From NCBI GenBank assembly GCA_022393335.1, contig JAJEKB010021002.1, positions 403,108 through 467,107 of the forward strand: 64,000 nt of DNA, read 5' to 3'. The notes beneath the pieces are model-generated. The model did not search any database and was not told where the DNA came from. It was given only the letters and a program-made list of their open reading frames with translations. Shown piece after piece: positions 11,968 through 23,713 of the stretch. The first letter of the stretch is position 1. Each line of letters starts with the position of its first letter. Both the position numbers and the translations under genes were made by a program. The DNA is from Macrotrachela quadricornifera. Lineage: Eukaryota > Rotifera > Eurotatoria > Philodinida > Philodinidae.

Positions 11968-12519
11968 AGTGTTACTTTGTATTTGACCACAATAATGTAA
12001 AAGATAGGAGCAATTATTATATGCACTTATCTAAAGTTTGAGAGAGAAAGAGAATAGAACCACATGTTATGAGAACTCTAAATTTTTTTATTTGTATACG
12101 GCATATAACAGATATGATAGTCACATCTAAGAAACGAGGCGCACGCGGTCGCGGAGGACGGTGATGATCGCCAGATAGTGACCAAGGCGATCACTATCTG
12201 AAGGTAACTGAAAAAATCTTTTCCCTCATTGTTTTTCTTCTACAAACTCCGTAAAAATAACGACAATCATATAAAATTGAAAAAATCTCAAAAGAATATT
12301 TAATCAGGTAAGATACAAAACGAACATATGTATACTTACACAGTTTTAGTTTCTCTCTTGATTTATTTTATAATTCATTTTATGCATATTTTGCTCGGCA
12401 TAATGGAGTTCACTAACGTAAGTTTCGAATCAAGTCGATTTTTTATCTGAACAATTTTTAATCATCAATCAATTGAAAATAAATTACGATAAGTTATAAG
12501 TAAATATAAATGAATTAGA
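11968..12519. other. Intergenic, contains a GC-rich hairpin
   Basis: Upstream region of the transporter gene. CAGATAGTG (12172-12180) and its reverse complement CACTATCTG (12192-12200) form a hairpin with GATCGCC/GGCGATC pairs overlapping it. The surrounding bases 12137-12200 are much more GC-rich than the flanks and may be an element remnant. Otherwise nothing is seen. Confidence 0.5.
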
Positions 12520-13830
12520 ATAATACCGAGTGACATTTCTGTCGGCGGGTTTGCCTCGAGGAAAGATGAGCTTATTAAGTTTATCTGCATCAAGTCGAGT
12601 TCGATTATTTGTCACTGCCATCTTTGAAGATAAAAACAATCTTTCCACTTCGGTGTTCGGAGCCCGGTACGGCTAATATTTTGCGCGCAAGTGAATGTAT
12701 ATTTGGAAATCGATGCTAGTGCTGCGTTCAATATTCCAGAACTGAAAAGAAAAGCATACTCATGATTGAAGAAGTATTCTACTTGTAAAAAAGAAGATTG
12801 AAAAAATAAATCACTATCGTCAACAGTCATCGTCGAGTTCAAATATTCTTCACATTCACATAGATACAATAGTTCAGGGCTTAATACTTGATCAAAACAT
12901 CGAGCTATTAGATTGTTTACAGGAGATTGATTAAAGGAATAAAACAAATTTGAAGAAGAAACCGTTTGTAAAGCTATTCGATTCTGAATTGCTCTTTCTT
13001 TATTGCCAGGTGCTGCCATTTGAAAATACTTCAGCCTTAGATGAACAATGGTTAGAAAGTAATATTCACCTTCGAAAATCCATGAGTCTTCAATCCTTTG
13101 TTCTGTAACAAACAGATATTCAATAATGTAGAGATTAAGTAGATATTGACGCAATTGGATGACTCTATGAAGAGTAGGTCATTTGGTATCACTCAATTGT
13201 TGGAAACCTTCATCAAATGGAGCTAAAAAGTGGCATACTGCTTGGAGAAAATTCTTGGGTATATTAACATAATGTTGTAAAAGAGTTTTGTTGATAATAG
13301 GGAACAGCTTATCCAAAATTATGAGTTTCAATTGCTTGTGTGAACGGCGGATATGAGTAACTAATGTTTTCACATGTTGGAACAATGTTTGGACTTCAGT
13401 ACAATCTACTAGTTGCTTGTCAATTTTTTCGGAAATGAAAACATGTTCCAGTTGCTTATTTAAATAGTGAGAACTACATCCAATGCGTTTGCATTTGAAA
13501 TGAAAGGTGCTTTTCATCTTATTTTTGTTGTCACTCATAGCATATTTTTCATTGTCGAGCTTCAACCCATACTCAGCTAATATTTCTTCAACAAACGCAC
13601 GAATAGTTGGTGCTTTTTGATTGCTTTCATCATAGGGATAACATCCGAGAATAAATACATGCAACTGATTGTTTCGATCAGTATGATGAAGAGAGATACT
13701 ATTTGTCTCGAAATCAAACTTTTCGATGAGAAGTAAATATTGAGATTTTGTTGATTGGTATCAGATTGCTTTTTTCTCTTTGTAAGCTTTTACACGGCTT
13801 GACATCACCTCTGTTCTATCGATTGATCTG
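12520..13830 (-). pseudogene. hAT-family transposase relic
   Basis: An upstream fragment (13664-13179) contains RIGCSSHYLNKQLEHVF, the conserved block before the hAT insertion domain, followed by HVKTLVTHIRRSHKQLKL. A second fragment (13154-12612) continues through LASISKYTFTCAQ. A shift of frame then gives NTEVERLFLSSKMAVTNNRT followed by RLDADKLNKLIFPRG, which is the C-terminal hAT dimerisation block (usually ...ERLFS..G....NRTRL....). At least two frameshifts are needed to join the parts, and the N-terminal BED finger is not recognisable. A possible terminus CAGAGGTGATGTC (reverse strand, 13813-13801) resembles the ends of the MITE at 6654-7293, but no matching left end or 8-bp duplication was found. 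Non-functional. Confidence 0.8.
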
Positions 13831-14262
13831 TATATGAGAATTAGCTCGTATTGATCGCATCGAATCACGTCTTATTTCACTTTTTTATAGAAAACTCGGT
13901 GAAAAGAAGACCAAAATTGTAATGATTTTACTGTTTGCTTCGACTTGATGAATTCGAATAAAGAATCCTTGTTTTTGATAAAGACTGCAGTTTCTTTTTT
14001 TTCGTATTTCATTATTATAATAAAAATACCACGATGCAATGTATTACCTATATATTTGACGAATGAAAAGGCGATAGAAAAAGCCCTGATGGCATTCAAT
14101 TTTTTTTCCTTTTGTCAAACTGGAATAAAAGTGTTCAAATGACAAGAGAATAGAACCAAAAGAAAGGAAAGAAAATACCATAAAATTTCCTTCTGGCGGA
14201 AATAAATGGCACACCTTATTTTTTCGATTATTCTTCTCTGCCATTATCGGTCGATCTCATAT

Positions 14263-14608
14263 GAGAATTTATTGAGAAAAGTACAAATGTATCTCATACC
14301 CTCATGTTGCTATATAAAGAAAATTTGCTATTTTTATGCTAAAATTGTTTTTTTTAATTTTCAATAATATCAAACTTTGGTGCTTATATTCGGCTTTTCC
14401 AACTTCGTTTCCACCGTTACCAGTGTTTGAGGATAGATTAGTTCGCCAAACGCTTAGAGGAGATGTATAGAAGTGAATTAATTCATTGAAGTTTGATATT
14501 ATTGAAAATAAAAAAAACCAAAACTTTAGCAAGAAAATAGCAAATTTTCTTTAAATAGCTACATGAGTGCATGAGATATATTTGTATTTTTCTCAACAAA
14601 TTTTCAGA
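14263..14608. mobile_element. Small foldback element, about 345 bp
   Basis: The left arm (14263-14377) contains TATCTCATACCCTCATGTTG, AAAGAAAATTTGCTATTTTT and TTTTCAATAATATCAAACTT. The right arm (14487-14608) reads the same order on the opposite strand. Arms are about 110 bp around a loop of about 110 bp. No coding capacity. Confidence 0.7.
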
Positions 14609-14984
14609 ATAAGTCAAGTTATCAAAGATCTATCTGTAGACGGATATAGTTATTTATCAACTACAGTTATTGTTCATTTCGTTTGAAAATTATTTGTGCA
14701 ACAACAATATTAATCATTGTATCAAACATAGTAATTCCTATGTATTTATATCTTGAAAATCCATCTGATGGCATCCCGGTAAGACAAAAACAACATTTAT
14801 CGTAGGATGCTACTATTTCTACTCACCCTCACACTCAAGATCGACATTTATTCTTATCACTGTAGCCGTCTCCTTGCATTTTTATTTCTTCAGATGACCC
14901 AAAGTCTTACAAAAAAGAACGGTTTATATGTCCTGATAGCCGAATCTTCAGCCTGTTGGTCAATGTAAAATTCCTCACTCTGGA

Positions 14985-15225
14985 GGATGATAATTGCCAT
15001 CACGATCATAATGAAGAGCACCATCATGATCAGGATCACGATCATGATAAAGAGCAGAAAGATCAGGAGCATCAAGATGACCAAGAAGTTCACGATGAAT
15101 ACGAGAAAGACCGTCATCACCAAGACGACGACGAAGAAAATCAAAACCATCAAGTCCATCATAAAGAAGATCAACACGAAGACCACTATAATCACGACGA
15201 TCAGCAAGAACATCATCATGAGTAG
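14985..15225. repeat. Purine/pyrimidine-skewed GAT/CAC/AAG low-complexity tract
   Basis: Degenerate tandem trinucleotides (gatcac, caagac, gaagat) occur over about 240 bp. The + strand frame reads as an 80-90-residue His/Asp/Glu-rich peptide and the - strand as a hydrophobic one. Both are expected by-products of the repeat, so no gene is called. A His/Asp-rich metal-binding peptide cannot be excluded. Confidence 0.55.
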
Positions 15226-16343
15226 AAATAGCATAATCATTTATGTACTGTGTTGTTGAATTTTTCGCGCGGGGTAGTTCACGTTTGCCTGATTCTAAAA
15301 AGCGTTAAAATGAAGATCTTGTTTGGAAATCGATATAGATTTTCATGAAATGTTCGATAAAAAAGTGGGAGATATTTGATTTTTATAATTGAAATGTTGA
15401 GGAAGATGATATTATGTTGACAAAAGAAAATATCGAAATTTCAAAGTGGTTAAATAAGATCTTTTTTTGCATCTCAAATGATGTCTTTTAATGACTTTTA
15501 CTAATCAAAATCTTTCAAAATCGTGATATTTAACATTTAAATTAACATCAAGAAATAATATTGTTATAGAAGTATGAAATGGACTTGCTACAAATTCTAA
15601 GACTTTGGTACGCGCACACTTCTGAACGATTAAAATATTTCTAAACGAACGACATTTCACAAAAGAAGTGACGAGCAGCCATAGAATAGTTTTGAAAGGA
15701 TATAGTCACTTTCAGGTCTTCTTTTGTTAATACTTCTGGAGTGTATTAGTGCATCAGATGTACAAAGGAAACGAACTCATCCACATTGATGGTACCAGTA
15801 GATCAGAATACATCAATTTTGAAGGACTACTAATAAATCAATGGATTACTGATCTCACACACAATGGCAGCATATAGGGAATCTATACAATAGAATAATG
15901 TAAGAGGTATAGCATAGAACATTTCGAAAGTGAGAAAATTCATTCGAAATCGGTCTACACGGTTGTACCTGCGGTCTAAAGAATAAAGAGGTGTAATTGC
16001 AACTGTTATGGTGAATCATGCCTATTCGTTGGTAAGGCTTGTGTATCTCGAAGACAGTTCGAGAGGATTCACAGTTGGATAGATACGTCATATTTATTTG
16101 TCAGAGAATACTCAGAATCAAAACTAATCAAGAAAATGGAAGTTACAAAATAGTGTGAATTTGAGTTAAAAGACTGGTACAACAAAAGTTCATCTTATAA
16201 AGGCCGAAGGATTAACGAATGTCTTATAACTGAATTGGTGTTAAAATCTAACCTCTGCTAAGAAGTTAATGAAACACTAATTTTAAAGATTACTGCATAG
16301 CAGCGATCATATTAAGTAGATTTGCAGTTATCTCACGTTAGTG
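15226..16343. other. Intergenic
   Basis: No genes recognised. Short frames such as 15855-16091 (-) lack motifs. Confidence 0.5.
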
Positions 16344-16351
16344 AAATAGAC

Positions 16352-16955
16352 CAGAGATGTCAGACGGGTTGGGTTGGTGCGGACACCCACTGGGTTGGGT
16401 CGCTTATGGGTTGGGTCATACCCAACCCGGCGAGTTGGGCTGGCATTTCGAGAATCTCAACCCTGACCCACCCACCAAAATTTGGAGGCAGATTTTATTG
16501 GGTCACCCGATAGTTACCCATGGGTTAACCCATCAAATTAACTATATTTCTAAAAAAAGTAGTAAAAGAAAAATTTGTTGATCAAAGATGTCGTTGCTAT
16601 AAACATTACTATGGTAAACATTGTTTTTTTTATTCATATACAAATAAAAACATAGTTTTATTCCATAATCTACTGAAAGATCATTCTTACATGATGTGAA
16701 TAATTTTTACAAACGCAGACTAAAACTTGTGTATGTATCAATATGTAATAGAACATTCAAAATCAACATAGGCCACATTACCCATTGGGTCACCCAACGG
16801 GTCACCCAATGGGTTGGGTTTGAACTATTCAACCCAACCCGATGACCCATGGGCTGAAAAAAAAATATAGAGTTGGGTTAAACCCACCCACGGAGATGCT
16901 GACCAGCCCATGGGTAACCCATGGGCTGACCAAAAGAAGATTTCCGGCATCTCTG
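16352..16955. mobile_element. hAT MITE with internal GGGTTG-word arrays, 604 bp
   Basis: Starts CAGAGATGTC and ends GGCATCTCTG (reverse complement CAGAGATGCC). It is flanked by an exact 8-bp target-site duplication, aaatagac, at 16344-16351 and 16956-16963. Directly inside each end lies a dense array of GGGTTG/CCCAAC/CCCATGGG words: 16365-16530 on the left and 16780-16930 on the right. An AT-rich spacer separates them. The 118-residue frame on the minus strand across the right array is a by-product. The arrays run directly inward from the terminal repeats, suggesting they belong to the element rather than being a chance satellite. Confidence 0.9.
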
Positions 16956-16963
16956 AAATAGAC

Positions 16964-17350
16964 CGTGTTCCGGGATAACATGACATAAATTTGAAGTAAA
17001 CCAATTTTTGGTCTAAATATGCATCGAATAATTTTGCAGAAAAGTTGTTCAACATATGAACCACTCTACCCAGAAAAAAAGGTACCATACGGAACCAAAG
17101 GCGCTTTGGATCATTTGAAATACCTTCAAAAAATTTCAAACCGAAAAAATATTTCGAATTCACTACAAAAAAGGATACCATATAGCACGTTTTTTTTTCA
17201 GTGTAGTTACAGAGAAAAAATTCGTATTGACGTGAGCTGCAATCTAGTAGAACTTACAGATACTCCATCATAGTTCGATCATGAAGCAAATTGAAAATGG
17301 AAACTTTTACGAGAATCTTTTTTCAGGTCATCAAGTAGATGATGAAATAA
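16964..17350. other. 3' flank of the WWE-ART gene
   Basis: AT-rich. It presumably contains the 3' UTR of the leftward gene ending at 17351. No other signal. Confidence 0.4.
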
Positions 17351-18439
17351 CTATTCATACTCACCACCGAAGCGTTGTCTTAGCTGTAGGAAAATCAATT
17401 GTTTGTTTGTATTTTCATCAAACTCCACGTTTTGAACATTGAAGCAAACACCTGGGATAATAAGTTCTTCTTCTTCGTCAGAATATTGAGACAATCGTCT
17501 GAGGTCTGCGGTAAAAGCGAAGACTACTTTCATAATGAATAAGGCGTTAACACTATACATCTCGGCTACATCGCGATTACGACTGCATGAAGTAAACGCT
17601 TGGAATGAACGATATTCGTTGGGTTGCTGAGAGCAGTCTATATAAGTGGCAATCTGTTCGTCGGTCAGGTTGGCTCCTCGATAAAGTGTCATTTTTGTGT
17701 TTGGCTTAATGTTGCACGGATCGTCCCACAGAAGAAGACAGAAGGGTCCCAATGTGTGAATCTTACTTTTCCAGACCTTTTCATGTTCTTCGCTTCCTAT
17801 GAATCTCATAGTTTCATTCAATTTTTTGTACAAAAAGCTATCCATGGTGTAAAGTTTTGCACAGCATTCCCATACTTCCTTTATTTTTTTATCTTTCTTC
17901 TCCATCAGAATTTTAGCTATTTTTTCACTTTCACACGATTTTCCTATTTTCTTCCCTTCTTCAATAATGCCGAGAGCAGCTTTCTCAACAATCACTGGAA
18001 CGATTTTTTCGTCTTGTGAAGGTAATTGTTGCGTCGATTCAAGATTCAAGTATTTTCTTACTTCCAAAATGAACGGTGAAACCCAGCCATACTCATTACC
18101 AAAAGAACGTTTCGGAGCAATAGGATCAGGCATGAAATGTTCTTCTCGTGAATGCTTGTCTTCTCTCTTGCACATCAGTCGTTTAACAGGATTTCGTTTG
18201 TTGGCATCATAATTGAAGATTTGAACGCTATTTTCAAAATCAATGCAACAGTCATCTAGCATGGCGTAAGTCTGCTTGGCCAAAAATGCTTCTTCAATAA
18301 TGAGATTTTCCACATCCGAGTAATAGTTCCATTCGTCGAACTGAGACTTCGATAATCGATCTGGGTTCGATTGCCACATCCATTGGATACGTGCGGAAGA
18401 AGCCATAGGTACAGGGGTCTGTTCACTATTTGCTGCCAT
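17351..18439 (-). CDS. WWE domain - NAD:arginine ADP-ribosyltransferase (ART), 362 aa
   Basis: A single-exon frame with ATG at 18439. Residues ~15-95 match a WWE domain: IQWMWQSNPDRLSKSQFDEW with paired Trp, then EWNYYSDVENLIIEEAF and a conserved IDF...VQI strand. WWE domains bind poly- or oligo-ADP-ribose. Residues ~225-355 form an ART catalytic fold with the R-S-E triad. Arg254 lies in TLYRGAN, Ser284/Ser286 in AFTSCSRN (the usual STS has Cys in the middle) and the Glu motif in DEEEELI (residues 321-327, so an ExE is available). It should transfer ADP-ribose from NAD+ to protein arginines. There is no signal peptide, so it is probably intracellular. The sequence from AALGIIEEGK onward resembles the ART at 44725-45545, which however has an intron at that point. 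The full frame appears intact. Confidence 0.85.
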   Translation of the reverse strand: MAANSEQTPVPMASSARIQWMWQSNPDRLSKSQFDEWNYYSDVENLIIEEAFLAKQTYAMLDDCCIDFENSVQIFNYDANKRNPVKRLMCKREDKHSREEHFMPDPIAPKRSFGNEYGWVSPFILEVRKYLNLESTQQLPSQDEKIVPVIVEKAALGIIEEGKKIGKSCESEKIAKILMEKKDKKIKEVWECCAKLYTMDSFLYKKLNETMRFIGSEEHEKVWKSKIHTLGPFCLLLWDDPCNIKPNTKMTLYRGANLTDEQIATYIDCSQQPNEYRSFQAFTSCSRNRDVAEMYSVNALFIMKVVFAFTADLRRLSQYSDEEEELIIPGVCFNVQNVEFDENTNKQLIFLQLRQRFGGEYE

Positions 18440-20352
18440 ATTGTTTCTCTGATATTAAACGATACGAGTTCTATGGAAGTTAGTTAATACTTTTCTCAAT
18501 CTTAAAACAACAATGAATAGAGTGATTATATGTAACGCACAAAGTTTTTCTTTCAACATTGACTCGGCTAACTTTTTTTCAAAAGATATGTCTTTTCATA
18601 CGCTACAAAATGACATGTTTTAAAAGAACAGTATAGCGGTGTGACCAGGATTTCGATGGTGGTGGGGCTGTGATGATTTTTGTTTCCGCGAAAGCTCTTG
18701 GAGAGTGTATCGTTTATCCAAATGTCAGAAATCGTATCCTTTCCATCGAAAATCTATGCTTAGGTACATGTTTGCTAGAGAGAGGAGAGGAGTATGAGAA
18801 CATAGCAATCACAGAGACATATAGAGATAACTGATCATGTGATTATGTGAGCGAGGACAGAGGTTAAGTGGATAAACAAGGATCACAAGAATAGGTAGAG
18901 ATAATGGGACATATCAGAAGAAGGAACGCTGCACGAAGCAAGGACAAATAGCACACATCATCAAGAGACGCGATAAAGAAAGGTCATCCATCATATACTC
19001 TAGCGAGAGCGTTATAGGCTCAACTCGTGTCATCAAAATCGCGAAAAAATCACCGATTTATCACGATTTCTGAGCTCGATAATCGTGAGATTATACCACA
19101 ATATATCGCCAAAACTCGCAATTTTTAGACACTTTTTGCAAAGAAATCGCCATTAATCGTCTAAGATATGGCAATTTTGAGGACATGGAACTACTCAAAT
19201 TTTGATATAGGAGAATCTCTAGGCCTCACAGCGATTAGTCTCGAGTATATAGAAAAATATAAGATGCTTTTTTTTCAGTAAAAACCTGTTTAAGAAGCTT
19301 ATCATATATCCCAGTGTCCATAATTTGATAAATAATTTTTACTCAACTTTGTCAAGAACCTGAAAACGAATATATTTTAATTTTAACTATCGGAAATATA
19401 ATTCGAAAAAGTTCGATTCGAACAAAAAGTGGAAACATTATCTATTCGTTCTAACCACATTTTGGTTAAATTTTGTGTCTCTTGGTATAAAATAATATTT
19501 GCAAATGAACGCAATTCAAAGTAGATTTTGTTTAAAGAGATATCTTTATACTTTTAGAGATAATAAGCATTCGACTTATAAGCAAATATTACATAGTCTT
19601 ATATAAAATTCTACATAAAGTCTGCTAAATAGACATCTTCGATAAAATTTTTCGTTTTGGAAATTGATAATAATATGTACAGAAACACGTATTTTTTCTG
19701 ATCAAAATCTATTTTATTTACGAATGAATCTTGAATTTCTCGAATATATAGGAATTATAGGGAAAATACTTGGGAAATAGGACATTAAAGGACCATTTGT
19801 AAAGATACTCGAAATATAGGACGATTGCGAAGCCTGAGAATCTCTTTTCATCAATGCATCTTTTATTGAAATGCATTAGAATGGAACAGATTCGGATAAA
19901 AAATAAGGCCAAAAGTTTAAGTGTTGAGCACTTTTTTTAGATTAAACAAATGATTACTGATCGTGAACCATATCTGTGCCTGTTGATAAAATTTATAAAG
20001 AATAATTCCGGATAGAAAAAATAGTGGTATTATTTCTGTAACCCTCATTGATCCCCTTTATTTATACCTGTGAAAGTTATACTCCTTTTCTTGTTATGCT
20101 GTTTTTTTACCTTTTTCATTATATTTGCAAGCGTCCGTAGACATCAAATAGAAACGCATACTCAAAAAAAGCATCATTGATTTTTTGCCATCTACTTTGC
20201 TTTTTTTACATTTCTTATCTACCATTTTAATCATAACAGTAGAGGAACAAAATGCAAATATCAACAGTTTTTGCCTTGATAAAGTGCCTCAGTGTATAAC
20301 ATATTCTTTCTTTCTCGTATCATAATACTTGTTTCACTCCAAACAGCAACAA
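18440..20352. other. Intergenic
   Basis: It presumably contains the promoter of the WWE-ART gene just right of 18439. A purine-rich stretch lies at 18770-18960. No coding signal until 20353. Confidence 0.5.
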
Positions 20353-20728
20353 ATGGCGTCATTAACGGGTGTAAGCGTCCCTAATTCATTCTCAGATCAA
20401 CTTAATAATATCGCTTTGCTAGAACCATCTCATCTCACAGACTTTAGTCAATGGCGTGAGGCTGTTGATAGAACAGTTGACCAATTCTATTGAAGAAAAC
20501 GTTATCAATTTGAATAGATTTTTCAAAAGAGAAGAAACAAGCAGAAAAAAAGAACTTGATCAAATACGAGTCAATGTAAGCAAACTGATTCGAGAACAAG
20601 AAGCGTCAAAAGAACAAATTGATTTTGTTACCTAGGGTAAATGTGAGATTGCTGATAGATATAATCATAAACTAGCAAAATGCATTGCGATTACGCTTAT
20701 TGAATTTTGCCAATTGTTAGTGATTTAA
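20353..20728 (+). pseudogene. Small broken gene, predicted helical protein of unknown function
   Basis: ATG at 20353 opens MASLTGVSVPNSFSDQLNNI and a natural-looking stretch (LLEPSHLTDFSQWREAVDR). At about 20469 the frame must shift. The new frame gives EQLTNSIEENVINLNRFFK and a charged helical segment ending KEQIDFV. A TAG at 20633-20635 interrupts it, after which the same frame continues for 31 codons to TAA at 20728. Composition is coding-like across all three pieces, so this is read as a decayed gene of about 125 residues. Family not recognised. An unannotated splice arrangement is an alternative. Confidence 0.4.
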
Positions 20729-20831
20729 AGGATTTCATTAGAACCCTCCTATTATATCATAACTGATTATCAAGAGTTCGAAAACATCCAATAATTAGAT
20801 GTGCATAATATAATAATGATTAAATGAAAAT

Positions 20832-20904
20832 TTTCGTCATGGGATTCGAACACTATATCTTCTGCTATTCAGACAGATGTCCTAACCAATAAGACAAGAA
20901 GAGA
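20832..20904 (-). tRNA. tRNA-Phe(GAA)-like sequence, degenerate (relic or SINE head)
   Basis: Exactly 73 nt on the minus strand. There is a D-arm region (GTCTTATTGGTTAGGAC), an anticodon stem TCTGT/GCAGA and loop CTGAATA (anticodon GAA), and a perfect B-box GTTCGAATCC. However the T-stem pairs at only 2 of 5 positions, the acceptor stem at 5 of 7, and base 37 is T rather than a purine. It is therefore probably a tRNA relic or the head of a tRNA-derived SINE, not a working tRNA. Confidence 0.3.
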
Positions 20905-23713
20905 TATTGTATTTTATACAGAAATATATTTTTTTAATTTATGAAGAAATGTCGCATGTATTTTATGTTTGAGAACTCTGAAACAAAATGTTCAGAAAGT
21001 AGTTAGTTAGGAGAATGCTAAAGAAAAGAGAGATTGTCTCTTATTTTGAATAAGATTAGTTGTAGACGATACACAAAGAATATATGAAATGCTTTTGTAT
21101 AGGAAGATATACAAGAATGTTCACAAATGCAAAATCAATCATAATTGTATATGGATCATGAGGTTTGTTACGGTTGATCATTGGTAATACGTATTTTTAA
21201 TGATTTATTTTCTTTTCGATGTCTTTCTATTCAATATAAAAGTATAAACATATTGTAAAGTGAGATAAGCTTAATTAATACGATGATACCAGAATTGCCA
21301 AACCTCCTGATTTGCTACTTTTCGATGGCTTCGTTTTTAGCGACATTTTAAATCAGTAAAAAGAATAGTAGAAGAGAAGGAGCATTGTTAAAAATAGAGA
21401 TAATAATCTCCTAGCTTATCTTCATGGTAGTGAAAATGTGCTTAATGCTTAAAAATTAGCCTCGTATCTTTTTGTTATATCTGTCTTAAATGTTTGTTGA
21501 GACTGAATTTTCATTCATTTGAAATGTTTATGAAGTGATAATAGAAATTGAAGCACAAATCATTTTTTTCACGTTCAATTGAGAAGTAGAATGAATACTT
21601 ATTCCAATTGTGCCGAGTTTCACAATTATTTATTAAATAATCACGAATTATCAACGCGAAGTTTTCTTGTCATATTCTTATAAGATATTCGGGCCTATTT
21701 CCTTTATATCAGTAAATGAACAGATGTGAAAACACCAATGAAATAAAGCGCATATAATTACAGAAATGTTTCAAAAGAATAAATATCGAGCGTTTTTCGA
21801 TTACCATTCTAAAATTGCAGGTAAAACACCCTGGCATCCCACCAGCATTTTGTGAAAAAAAGAGACCCAGTTTTCTTGAAAAATAGACAATTTTTAATAA
21901 AAAAGAGAAGAAAAAGATACATAGTTTCCGTTCGAAGGCAGCTAAAATTTTGTATATTATTAGTATAGGTTGAATATGACTTGAAAGAGTAAAAAAAAGA
22001 ACCTCTAATTGTTCATAAAGATTATTGTGAGACTATTTATGTATGCATTAGAAGGGTGGCTTTTTGTTTCTTCTTTCAGATGGCTGAGCGTGCGAAAACA
22101 GTATTTGTTTTTTTTTCCAAATTTCACCAATTCGTCTATGATTGTCATCATTTTTCGCAATTCAGTTTCATTTATTTCATTTCTCAGCATAAATTAATAT
22201 ATTGGTTGCAAAGACGCCCCTACAACGGGCTTGTGAGAAATCGTTTAATCTGGTACTATCGAAAACGGCATATATGTATTTGACAGATTGTACGGTTCCC
22301 TGCTTTTTGATTATTGAGACACACCTGTTTTCTGCTATTTCATTCCATCATATCCGATTTCTTCGGAGTAGGATTAAGCCGTTATCAATATTGTCGTAAT
22401 CGGAGACATATAGCGTTTCACATGGCTCAGTATTACAATCAAATAACTCCTTGATCTTATGCGCAGAAATACGATCATTTACGGGCAAACAAAGTTCGTC
22501 GATGGTTTTCGTTTTTCTCTGTATTTCTTCCTATGCGATTATATTTCTCTGTGTACTATTTGAAGATATACGATCCTCTAAAATGTGATCGTATACGGAG
22601 AAACATGGGAAGAGAGGAGTTGCTTCATTTTAACAGTAAAACAATCGTGTAAGGTAAGCTAGCATCATACTGTTAGTGGCTCTCTTGCCGAAGAAATTCT
22701 ACCGGATCTGACAGGATTTTAGGGCATATTTAGCCAATGTGGAAACTTCTTCTCACTTTGACGTGTGGATTACGCTATGAGTTATCCATCCCTTGCTAGA
22801 TTCACATCGTAAACTTCTCCTATAATCGAAAAAAATGTTCAGGAAAAGTGAGTACGAGATTATGATTTTACACGTCGATTTAGATCAGAAAAAATTGTGA
22901 AATCCGTGAAAGAATGACGAATTTGATCATTATAAAATCATACACTTTAGCCTCAATCGTACAACTCGACTGGTAAGAGTATCAGTTTATGTTATGATGT
23001 CTTTTTGTATAATATGGTAACATTAATCAATATATTCACACATGTTTTTATCAACATCCTACTTTTTTGTAAGAAAAGAGGAAAACGAGGCTATAAGCTC
23101 GTTCGATTTCGAAGGGCTCGCAATACATCTCTCGGTAGTAAATCTGGTTGAATTTTTACCTAACAAACTCTAGCGTGATCCACTTGGGACTGATTGAGAA
23201 AGAAAGAGTCAACATGAATTCGGCCTGAGAAACATGTCGAAGTATTATGAAATCGCTCGGTACGTATTTTTTCAATGTTTTTTTCACTGTTTTAGCGGCA
23301 GAAACAATGGACCCTATATTGTATTATGAGCAAAGTAGAAAGGTATACAAACATAGATTTATTCAAGCCTTTTTTTTCATGATTTTCAACTCGAGTTAAG
23401 GAGACATATCCATGATTACCTGTTTCTTTTCTTTATTTCATTTGTAAAATAATTATTTTCCTACTTATTTAATAGAGAATAGTCATAAATGTTTGTAAAC
23501 TAACAGTGACAATATTGCCTTTATAAGCGAAAGCTGTCTACCACTTTAGCTTAACCTGATCTCGAAAATTTGAATTTGGCAACTCTGAACTCATTGCGAA
23601 TCAGTAGGTCTCTAGGATGAGGGTGAGGATGAATCAAACAGTTATTATCAAATGATTTTAACTTCTATACATAAAGCGTTATTCTAGTTTTAAAAAAATA
23701 AATATCTCTTCGT
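20905..23713. other. Long gene-free stretch
   Basis: About 2.8 kb without supported coding sequence. Short frames near 22005-22400 are antisense shadows of each other and lack motifs. A GATGAGGGTGAGGATGA block lies at 23615-23632. Confidence 0.5.

Noticed and set aside
14956..15225. His/Asp-rich 89-residue frame (and a hydrophobic antisense one)
   Set aside because: Both follow from a degenerate trinucleotide repeat; the plus frame begins at a non-ATG codon.
16365..16930. GGGTTG arrays as interstitial telomere
   Set aside because: They lie inside one element with defined ends and a target-site duplication, in both orientations.
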